In this document: in pieces, positions 57,256 through 64,000 of the stretch | Numbering within the stretch: the first letter of the stretch is position 1 | Layout: every line of letters starts with the position of its first letter | From: Zopfochytrium polystomum | Taxonomy: Eukaryota > Chytridiomycota > Chytridiomycetes > Chytridiales > Chytridiaceae | Length of the DNA: 64,000 nt | Assembly: GCA_025765615.1 (NCBI GenBank) | Contig: JAIVFJ010000055.1 | Coordinates: 62,001-126,000 of the forward strand | Direction of reading: 5' to 3' | Translations under genes and position numbers: made by a program | The notes under the pieces: generated by a model | The model's database searches: none | What the model was told of the DNA's origin: nothing | What the model saw: the letters and a program-made list of their open reading frames with translations, nothing else

Positions 57256-57564
57256 TGTCAGGAACATGGCAGGACAAGGCAAGGCATGGCAGACAAGGAA
57301 CTGAGAGGAGTGATGATTGTATTGGAAACAATAATTCACTTGAGGGATGGGACAGGTCCCCCATCCCCCTTTTATACCTTTTGAGAGTCTTCCTTGTCAA
57401 GACTCAAAGAAAGTTCCAGAAAGAGCAATTAGTAGTACAATGATACCAATGATACCAATGACAACAACAAGACAAGTCAGGAAACCAAAGAAGATTGTTC
57501 CACAAGGTTCCATGAAGGAATGTTCTAGAAGGTTCCAGAGGTTTCCAGAGGGTGATTCATAACA
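57256..57564 (-). mobile_element. Solo LTR of the Gypsy family inside a Tc1 relic
   Basis: TGTCAGG to CATAACA on the plus strand, 309 bp, with TATA box. No matching flanking 5-mers (AGACT left, GATAA right). Confidence 0.88.
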
Positions 57565-57611
57565 GATAACTGACAGTCACAATAGGTTCAGACAGTTGTG
57601 AGCGCTCTGTG

Positions 57612-57756
57612 TGTTAGGTGGAACTGACGGGTTAGCAGCAAGAGGCACAAGACAGTCCCGAACCTATTGTGACTGTCAGTTATCATACTCACGACAAACA
57701 CACATCTCCACTTCATTGACTCCTTCCACTCACTCAATCAGAGAAGACTGTTTACA
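57612..57756 (+). mobile_element. Internally deleted Copia LTR
   Basis: Starts TGTTAGGTGGAACTGACGGG, jumps at about 57680 to the distal part and ends AGACTGTTTACA. A short inverted piece of the same LTR lies at 57565-57590. Confidence 0.6.
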
Positions 57757-57894
57757 TTTGTCTCTAAAACAACCGTAATCACTGGCAACACCTGAAGCTA
57801 ACAGCGCAAAAGGATCGCCCATCTGCAATCTCAGCCCTGAAATGATCAATTTCAATTTCTCATTTGTTTCTTCAACAATTGGTTGGAGCATGCC

Positions 57895-58247
57895 TGTCAG
57901 GAACATGGCAGGACAGGACAAGGCAGACAAGGAACTCAGAGGAGTGATGATTGTATTGGAAACAATAATTCACTTGAGGGATGGGACAGGTCCCCCATCC
58001 CCCTTTTATACCTTTTGAGAGTGTTCCTTGTCAAGACTCCAAGAAAGTTCCAGAAAGAGCAATTAGTAATGCAATGATACCAATGATACCAATGACAACA
58101 AGACAAGTCAGGAAAGCAAAGAAGGTTCCAGAAGGTTCCACAAGGTTCCATGAAGGAATGTTCTAGAAGGTTCCAGAAGGTTCCAGAAGGTTCCATGAAG
58201 GAATGTTCTGGAAGGTTCCAGAGGTTTCCAGAGGGTGATTCATAACA
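57895..58247 (-). repeat. Gypsy 3' LTR
   Basis: 353 bp, TG...CA ends in element orientation, identical by eye to the 5' LTR. Confidence 0.95.
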
Positions 58248-60557
58248 TCATCTCCCCCTTTTAGGCCTCTTCTGCAACTTGGTGGGGTACCTGGTCTTGA
58301 ACTCGAGCAGAAGGTCTTGGCAGTGAGTGAGGTTTGACTCAGGCTCCGAGGTGTTGTCAGCATCTGAGTAACCTTTCCACTTAACAAGGAACTTGAGTGT
58401 CCTTCCAAACCACTTGGCATCCAAGATTTGTTCAACCTCAAATTCCTCTTCACCTTCTACCTCAACTGGAGGAGGAGGAGGAACAACTCTGCCTGGAATG
58501 GAATTGGCCACAAACTTCTCTAAAAGGCTGACATGGAAAACTGGGTGGATCTTCATGGATGCAGGGAGATCCAGCTTGAAGGTGACTGGATTGATTTGCT
58601 CCAAGATCTTGAAAGGTCCCAACTTGAGGTTGTCTAGCTTGGGACTTGGTCTTTTGGTCTGCAAGTTCTTCCTCAGAAGCCAAACTTGCTGACCCACAGC
58701 AAGGTCATGGTCCATTCTGTGAGTGTTGGCAAATCTTGAGGCATCTTCTTGGGCTTGCTTCAGGGTGGAGTCCAGGAAGGTGCTGATGATCTTGAGCTTA
58801 TGCAAGTGTGAAGCCACAGCAGGAGCTTGGACATTGGATAGGGTCTCTTGTCCCAGAAGATATCCTCTTGGATTGAAGCCATAGGTTGCAAAGAAAGGAG
58901 ATAGCTGGGTGCTTGAGTGGAGATAATTGTTGAGAGCAAATTCTGCCAGTGGAAGGAGGGTGGGCCAATCATCCTGTTGATAGCTGACATAGCACCTCAA
59001 ATACTGCTCCAGAGTCTGGTTTGTTCTTTCTGTTTGTCCATCAGTCTGAGGGTGATAAGCAGTTGACAGTTGAGACTTGATTCCAAGGGCTGCTGTGAGT
59101 GCTTTCCAAAATTGAGATCTGAGCTGTGGTCCTCTGTCACCGATGATTGACTGAGGCAGCCCATGGAGCCTGAATATGTGCTGCAAAAACAGGTCCGCTG
59201 TTCCTTGTGCATCTATAGTCTCAGTGCAGGGGATGAAATGGGCCAACTTTGTCCTTCTGCAGATGACAACAAGGATAGAGTCAAATCCATGGGATGGGGG
59301 CAGTTTCACAATGAAGTCCATGGATATTGATGACCAAGGGCTGATGGCAATTGGGAGGGGCTCCAGAAGTCCATAGGGCTTGTGTCTGCTGGATTTGTTT
59401 CTTTGACAGGTTTCACAGCTGCTGACATAGTTCTTGATGAACTTCCTCATGCCTGGCCAGTAGAAGTCTCTGGAAACAAGCTCATATGTCTTGTACTCTC
59501 CTGGGTGTCCAGCTGTTCCTGCATCATGCCTTGTCTTGAGTATCTCAAGTTTTTCCTCTTCTTGGCTGATTTGAATCTTGTGAGGCTTGGGGTCCTTGGA
59601 AATTGCATGGGCCCACACACTGTCATGAAGCAATGAACGGTGTGTCTTGGATGGTGGGGTGAAACCATCTCCCCCTTCAGGTGCAAGGTCTGTCCTTCTG
59701 CGCTCATCAGCAGTGGGGCTTGAATTCTTGACTGGGAGCTGTGATTCTTGAATCTTTGACTGAGAGTTCTGTTCTTGGCAAAGACTGTGAGCTGTGGAAC
59801 TTGAATCTTGAATATGGACTGTGAACTGTGGTACTTGAATCTTTGACTGTGGGTTCTGTGAACTAGAGTCTTGGCCATGACTGTGAGCTCTATGAGCTCT
59901 ACTTGAATCTTGACTGTGAACTGTGAACTGTGGAACTTGAGCCTTGGCTGGCTGTGAATCTTGAATCAAGGACTTGCGAGCAAGAGACTTGGAGGCTTCA
60001 CTTGAGTTTTGGGTGACTGTTCCGATTGGTGGAGGTTGGACTTGACCAGTGACCCAATCAATGGCAGGGCTCTGGGCTTGCAGCCATGGTAATCCCAGGA
60101 TGACAGAGAATGTGGGTGAGCCAAGATCCAATACTTCCAGGTTGACCATGGATGGTGGAAAGTCTTGGATGTGGAGGTTTAGCTTGGTTTCATGGCTGAT
60201 TTCCTTGAACAGAGCATGATTGGCAAAGTGGATCTTGAGGGGTGTGGATTTCTTGATGGTGGGAATGGCACAAGACTTGGCAAGGGTGGCATCAATGATG
60301 TTGCAGGATGATCCAGAGTCGATAAGGGCCTTGGTTGTGGTGGTTGACTTGGGTGAGAGTTGAATCTTGACATCCATGGTGAGTTGGTGGGGCTTGGAAT
60401 CTGAGGTGTTTGTGGTGGTGGTGGTGGTGATGAAACAGGGGCTGCTTGGAGGAGGGTCCAGGGAATTGCCCCTCAGTGAGCCTGGACCTGGGAGTTTGGG
60501 TGCTTCTTCCTTGGGCAGTCCTTGACAGCGTGTTCCTTGGAGCCACAGTAGAAACAC
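58248..60557 (-). CDS. Gypsy pol: protease, integrase, chromodomain (no RT/RNase H)
   Basis: About 770 codons with no ATG start, overlapping gag by about 85 bases in the -1 frame, so it is expected to be made by frameshifting. The aspartic protease has ALIDSGSSCNIID and ILGLPWL (about 60310-60090). A Ser/Gln-rich linker with repeated QDSS and VPQFTVH units (about 60000-59700) replaces the RT and RNase H. The integrase has the HHCC zinc finger (HDAGTAGHPGEY, CETCQRNK), catalytic Asp in SMDFIV and GDRGPQL, and Glu in QTDGQTERTNQTLEQ. The C-terminal chromodomain (FEVEQILDAKW, FLVKWKGYS) would direct insertion to modified histones. Chromoviral pol proteins are usually well over 1000 residues. Confidence 0.93.
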   Translation of the reverse strand: MFLLWLQGTRCQGLPKEEAPKLPGPGSLRGNSLDPPPSSPCFITTTTTTNTSDSKPHQLTMDVKIQLSPKSTTTTKALIDSGSSCNIIDATLAKSCAIPTIKKSTPLKIHFANHALFKEISHETKLNLHIQDFPPSMVNLEVLDLGSPTFSVILGLPWLQAQSPAIDWVTGQVQPPPIGTVTQNSSEASKSLARKSLIQDSQPAKAQVPQFTVHSQDSSRAHRAHSHGQDSSSQNPQSKIQVPQFTVHIQDSSSTAHSLCQEQNSQSKIQESQLPVKNSSPTADERRRTDLAPEGGDGFTPPSKTHRSLLHDSVWAHAISKDPKPHKIQISQEEEKLEILKTRHDAGTAGHPGEYKTYELVSRDFYWPGMRKFIKNYVSSCETCQRNKSSRHKPYGLLEPLPIAISPWSSISMDFIVKLPPSHGFDSILVVICRRTKLAHFIPCTETIDAQGTADLFLQHIFRLHGLPQSIIGDRGPQLRSQFWKALTAALGIKSQLSTAYHPQTDGQTERTNQTLEQYLRCYVSYQQDDWPTLLPLAEFALNNYLHSSTQLSPFFATYGFNPRGYLLGQETLSNVQAPAVASHLHKLKIISTFLDSTLKQAQEDASRFANTHRMDHDLAVGQQVWLLRKNLQTKRPSPKLDNLKLGPFKILEQINPVTFKLDLPASMKIHPVFHVSLLEKFVANSIPGRVVPPPPPVEVEGEEEFEVEQILDAKWFGRTLKFLVKWKGYSDADNTSEPESNLTHCQDLLLEFKTRYPTKLQKRPKRGR

Positions 60558-61396
60558 AGTCCCTGCTGGGCCCTCCTTGTTTTCTCCTCTTGGCTCAGAG
60601 GACCCTTAGGAAGTGTCTCAACTGCATCCACTTGCATGGGTTCAGGAACTGTAAGAGCTTGAGGGACTGGGGTAGGTCTTGATGTAGTTCCTACTTGTCT
60701 TTGCTTCAGCCTCTTGGAGTAGAGTCTGTTGTCAATCTTGATGGCAAGGAGAATGTACTCTTCCAAGGTCTCAGGGATGTGCAGAGACTGGGAGAGCATG
60801 TCTTGGATGGACTCATGGAGACCATTATGGTACAGCTCCATCAGAGCTGCATCATTGTATCCAGAGTCTCTGGCTAGTTGCTTGAATTGGTTGGTGTAGG
60901 CCACACAAGATTGCTTTCCTTGCTTGATATGCTTGAGCTTGGATCTTGCTGTCCAAGATGCGTAGGGGTCACCAAAGGTAGCTTCCAGCCCCTCCCAGAG
61001 CTCTCGCAGGGTGGTGGGTGTGCTTGGGAGAGATCTGTACCATGATTGAGCTTGACCAGACAGGAGGGTGCTTGTGAAAAGAACCTTGACTTGCTCACTG
61101 GGAAATCTTGAAGGTTGGAGAAGGATGACATTCTCCACAGTGGCCATAAAGTTCCTGAGGTCTTTGGCCAGCCCAGTGAACTTGTCAGGGCTGGGAACCT
61201 TGGGCTCTCTTGCTTGGTTGACTTGGGGCAGGGGAAGAGCTTGATGTTCTTGTTGGTGAAGCTGTTGTTGAAGCTGGTGCTGCTGGTGAAGGACTTGTTC
61301 TTGAAGTTGGTGTGTCTGTCTTGAAAGGGCTTGTAATTGGTCCACCAAGGCTTGGAAGGCAGTTGCATCGGGGAAGGTGTTGTTTGGTTCAGACAT
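60473..61396 (-). CDS. Gypsy gag
   Basis: 307 residues from an ATG about 40 bp inside the 5' LTR. A Gln/His-rich coiled-coil-like N-terminus (about 15-55) precedes a retrotransposon gag capsid region (AQSWYRSLP, LWEGLEATFGDP, YTNQFKQLARDSGY) and a CCHC zinc knuckle CFYCGSKEHAVKDC. It assembles the particle and packages element RNA. Ends with a TGA overlapping the pol frame. Confidence 0.93.
   Translation of the reverse strand: MSEPNNTFPDATAFQALVDQLQALSRQTHQLQEQVLHQQHQLQQQLHQQEHQALPLPQVNQAREPKVPSPDKFTGLAKDLRNFMATVENVILLQPSRFPSEQVKVLFTSTLLSGQAQSWYRSLPSTPTTLRELWEGLEATFGDPYASWTARSKLKHIKQGKQSCVAYTNQFKQLARDSGYNDAALMELYHNGLHESIQDMLSQSLHIPETLEEYILLAIKIDNRLYSKRLKQRQVGTTSRPTPVPQALTVPEPMQVDAVETLPKGPLSQEEKTRRAQQGLCFYCGSKEHAVKDCPRKKHPNSQVQAH
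60494..60500 (-). promoter_or_regulatory. Putative -1 frameshift slippery site C CCA AAC
   Basis: In gag frame the heptamer has the X XXY YYZ form, falls after the zinc knuckle and 18 bases before the gag stop codon; slipping by -1 enters the protease/integrase frame. Confidence 0.6.
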
Positions 61397-61423
61397 GATG
61401 GCAGAGAGTAGTAGGAGAGGGTG

Positions 61424-61434
61424 AAGTGAATTAT
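61424..61434 (-). promoter_or_regulatory. Self-priming-type primer binding site
   Basis: Two bases inside the 5' LTR the element strand reads ATAATTCACTT. This is the exact reverse complement of AAGTGAATTAT in the LTR (61507-61517), about 35 bp downstream of the TATA box. Arrangement as in Tf1-type elements, whose mRNA 5' end primes reverse transcription. No tRNA-type TGG primer site is seen. Confidence 0.65.
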
Positions 61435-61436
61435 GA

Positions 61437-61789
61437 TGTCAGGAACATGGCAGGACAGGACAAGGCAGACAAGGAACTCAGAGGAGTGATGATTGTATTG
61501 GAAACAATAATTCACTTGAGGGATGGGACAGGTCCCCCATCCCCCTTTTATACCTTTTGAGAGTGTTCCTTGTCAAGACTCCAAGAAAGTTCCAGAAAGA
61601 GCAATTAGTAATGCAATGATACCAATGATACCAATGACAACAAGACAAGTCAGGAAAGCAAAGAAGGTTCCAGAAGGTTCCACAAGGTTCCATGAAGGAA
61701 TGTTCTAGAAGGTTCCAGAAGGTTCCAGAAGGTTCCATGAAGGAATGTTCTGGAAGGTTCCAGAGGTTTCCAGAGGGTGATTCATAACA
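61437..61789 (-). repeat. Gypsy 5' LTR (promoter)
   Basis: 353 bp. Carries a TATAAAAGGGGG box (about 61540-61552) and, upstream of it in U3, clusters of alternating GAA and TTC triplets at 5-bp spacing (61663-61680, 61698-61735, 61743-61760), the form of heat shock elements. Confidence 0.92.
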
Positions 61790-62099
61790 ATGCCAAGGAG
61801 AACCAAGGCTGTTAAGAAAAACAAAGGGGGTTCCACAAAGTATCGACGTAGCTGCTCCTTATACACATTATCATTTGGCTTGTGTTTTTTTTTCAGATGT
61901 GTGAATGGGGCGTCTTGAACCGACCACTTCTTTCAAATTTTGTTCAACTGTGTGAAGACTTTTGACAACCCACTCCGGGGGGGGGGACAAAAGTTTTCGA
62001 GGAAAAGCTGTGCCACCAAAAACACCACTCAATTCAAACGTGTTTATTCATGGATTTGCATTACCCACGGCACCCAAAGCGAACATCCATTCGAAATGT

Positions 62100-62660
62100 G
62101 CAACAATAAAACGTATTCCTATTGTTCATGATCACATCTTGTATCCTTGTTGGCATACTTTCAACCAAAGCTTGAAGGAAGCTTGGATCAACCTCTCTCC
62201 ACACCTTCTTGACCGATTCCCTCAGTGCTTCAAGACCTGTTGGGCGATCCTGAACAACAACTCGCTTGACATGAGCCTACAGGTTCTCGAGGGGTTCAAA
62301 CCAGGACTCTGCGGCGGCCAGTTCATAACGCAGAGCCCTATTTCTTCAAACAATTTTTTTTACGCATTTTACTGTGTGTCCGGCGCGTTGTCATGCTGGT
62401 AGACAATGTTCTTCTCAAGAAAGTCCTCTTCATCATTATCCTCAGCAATAAACTCAATGAACACTTGAAGCTTGGCAGTTACAACATCCAAACACTGTCA
62501 GCTGTTCAATCAGCCTTCAATCATGGAATAGCTTCCTGTCTTGTTCTCACAAAAACATGCCCAAATGGAGAAAGAGTTGCGTCTACTCTTGCATGATCTT
62601 TGCAGACACTCTTTTGAAGCTCTTCACCTGCTCGCCGCCATACACAGACCCTTCCCTGTT
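62100..62660 (-). pseudogene. Tc1/mariner transposase C-terminal relic
   Basis: Minus-strand codons include QHDNAP (about 62395), WPPQSPGLNPLENL with a stop replacing Trp (about 62325-62285) and ESMPTRIQDVI (about 62165-62130), the C-terminal signature of Tc1 transposases. Internal stops and frameshifts are present. A repeat related to that at 56727 lies at about 61937-61968. Confidence 0.75.
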
Positions 62661-62669
62661 TCCCAGCCT

Positions 62670-62977
62670 TGTTATGAATCACCCTCTGGAAACCTCTGGA
62701 ACCTTCTAGAACATTCCTTCATGGAACCTTGTGGAACCTTCTGAAACCTTCTTTGCTTTCCTGACTTGTCTTGTTGTCATTGGTATCATTGGTATCATTG
62801 TATTACTAATTGCTCTTTCTGGAACTTTCTTTGAGACTTGACAAGGAAGACTCTCAAAAGATATAAAAGGGGGATGGGGGACCTGTCCCATCCCTCAAGT
62901 GAATTATTGTTTCCAATACAATCATCACTCCTCTCAGTTCCTTGTCTGCCTTGTCCTGTCCTGCCCTGTTACTGACA
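62670..62977 (+). mobile_element. Solo LTR of the Gypsy family
   Basis: TGTTATG to CTGACA, 308 bp, TATA box present. It abuts a Copia LTR fragment on the right. Flanks AGCCT and TTATC do not match. Confidence 0.88.
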
Positions 62978-63322
62978 TTATCGTTCTCACGATGCCCATG
63001 GGAGAGTGAGCCACTGCCAATGCAGACCTGGGTGCTGGCTTGCACTGTTGACAAATACTCCAAGTATTAAGTGAAACAGAATTCTGGTGTTAACAGTTTC
63101 CTCTCCTCTGCTCAAGCAGATAATAAAGAAAAGGTTTTTACCCTGTGCCAGTCACGCTTGCCCAGCAACTATCATAGCGTGCATATCATCAATATGTATC
63201 AATAATTCATAACAGAGTTTTTTTCTCTTTTCTCTCCAAGTTGGGGAGAAGGACCACCCACAAACACAAATCTCCACTTCATTCACTCCTTTCACTCACT
63301 CACTCAGAGTAGACTGTTTACA
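62978..63322 (+). mobile_element. Copia LTR fragment, 5'-truncated
   Basis: Runs from TTATCGTTCTCACGATGCCC to AGACTGTTTACA. The first about 60 bp of the LTR are missing at the junction with the Gypsy solo LTR. An inverted LTR end piece follows at 63323-63378. Confidence 0.7.
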
Positions 63323-63378
63323 ATAGGTTCGGGTCCATCATGTGCCTCTTGCTGCCAACCAGTCAGCGCCGCCTAACA

Positions 63379-63566
63379 TGGAGTTTGAGGGTTTTCTCGA
63401 CTGTATGGATATAGAAATGAACTACCATCAGGACGTGACTGCCAATATCATCTATCAGCAAGACAATTCACCAGCTCACAAAGCAGTTAAAGTGGGATGT
63501 TGGTTTCAGAATTGTGGATTGAACGTTCTGGACTTTTTTTATTTTGGCAAGGTCTACCACAACTAA
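63379..63566 (+). pseudogene. Tc1/mariner transposase fragment
   Basis: Open frame with VTANIIYQQDNSPAHKAVKV followed by CWFQNCGLNVLDF, the second catalytic Asp region of Tc1 transposases. It ends where WPPQSPDLNP-type sequence would be expected (reads FYFGKVYHN, stop). Fragment only. Confidence 0.65.
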
Positions 63567-63960
63567 TTCAACAGTTTTGTACCCTGAAAAAAGAGAAGTC
63601 CTAAGCTGGCAAACCTGTTTTCTATTGCAATAGAGAGGGGGTGGGTTAATAATTTTTGGCTTTGGTGCCCAATCAAAACTTGAGAGCATCTCCACTGGTG
63701 ATCCAAATTTTTTTTTTCATTTTTTTTTTGCTCGAAAACAAAAAATTTCAGAGGGTGGTCGAAATTTTTCGTCCAACCCTTTTTTGGGTTCCTCCAAACC
63801 TCCTGCAGTTTGATGTCATTCTTTCTTGCACCAAAGGGGCGTTGCCGGAGCACCGGTGGGCGCAGCCTGTTCTGGTTCATTTAGACAAAAACTGGCAACC
63901 TTCGCCGCCCGACCAAAAAAATTTGGATTTCTGAGGGGATATTCGAAAAGGAAGAATTGG
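63425..63960 (+). repeat. Duplicated block, copy 2
   Basis: Partner of 54133-54690. Similarity reaches nearly to the window end (TGTCTATTTACTCCCACTGC against TGTCTATTTATTCACTCTTC). Confidence 0.75.
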
Positions 63961-64000
63961 GGCGGGTGTCTGTCTCTCTGTCTATTTACTCCCACTGCCT

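Larger units (their letters stand above)
57895..61789 (-). mobile_element. Young chromodomain Gypsy element lacking RT and RNase H
   Basis: 3895 bp. Two 353-bp LTRs appear identical base for base by eye. Perfect 5-bp target duplication ATGCC (57890-57894 and 61790-61794). The internal region encodes gag, then protease, integrase and chromodomain, all open. The reverse transcriptase/RNase H block that normally lies between protease and integrase is absent. Identical LTRs and target duplication point to recent insertion, so the element was probably mobilised in trans by a full-length relative. Confidence 0.95.

Noticed and set aside
61652..61760. GGTTCCAGAA repeats in the LTR as a CRISPR-like array
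   Set aside because: Units are contiguous without spacers and lie in the U3 of an LTR in a eukaryotic genome.

Overview
The window looks like nuclear DNA from an early-diverging, possibly chytrid-like, fungus. Genes are split by many short GT-AG introns (about 50-110 bp) with CTNAC-like branch points. Exons are GC-rich and intergenic DNA is AT-rich and full of microsatellites. There is a sterol C-24 methyltransferase, a fungal-type indoleamine dioxygenase, chromodomain Ty3/Gypsy and Copia LTR elements, Tc1 transposase relics, and non-LTR elements joined by TTAGGG-type sequence. The lineage is inferred from gene content only. No prokaryotic features, rRNA or convincing tRNA genes were seen.

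Layout. 1-4.7 kb: a class 3 lipase fused to an IPT-like segment and a P-loop GTPase. 6.0-10.7 kb (minus): a six-exon NLR-type receptor, PB1-like/TIR/NACHT/eight WD40 repeats. 12.0-14.2 kb: indoleamine 2,3-dioxygenase. 14.4-17.1 kb: a repeat zone with a solo LTR and relics of a second WD40 receptor. 17.9-26.5 kb (minus): the PI3-kinase regulatory kinase VPS15 in at least 26 exons. 26.8-30.8 kb: three head-to-tail truncated LINE copies joined by an identical telomere-like 11-mer. 33.0-34.4 kb: ERG6. 36.2-42.9 kb (minus): a decayed Copia element. 46.4-49.0 kb: cytosolic aspartyl-tRNA synthetase with one frameshift. 50.6-51.8 kb (minus) and 55.3-56.0 kb: two orphan membrane proteins. 52.8-64 kb: a transposon island holding an apparently young Gypsy element (57,895-61,789) with identical LTRs and a perfect target duplication.

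How it works together. Housekeeping genes (VPS15, AspRS, ERG6, IDO) alternate with accessory loci. The lipase-GTPase and the TIR-NACHT-WD40 receptor are convergent neighbours and could form a small recognition/signalling locus, but that is inference. The most unusual items are the PB1-TIR-NACHT-WD40 architecture, the lipase-IPT-GTPase fusion, the LINE array with telomere-like joints, and the Gypsy element. The Gypsy element has no reverse transcriptase or RNase H but keeps a self-priming site, a -1 slippery heptamer and a heat-shock-element array in its LTR.

Exon boundaries were read by eye from splice signals, reading phase and protein-family conservation. Most should be right to within a base or two; unresolved ones are named.
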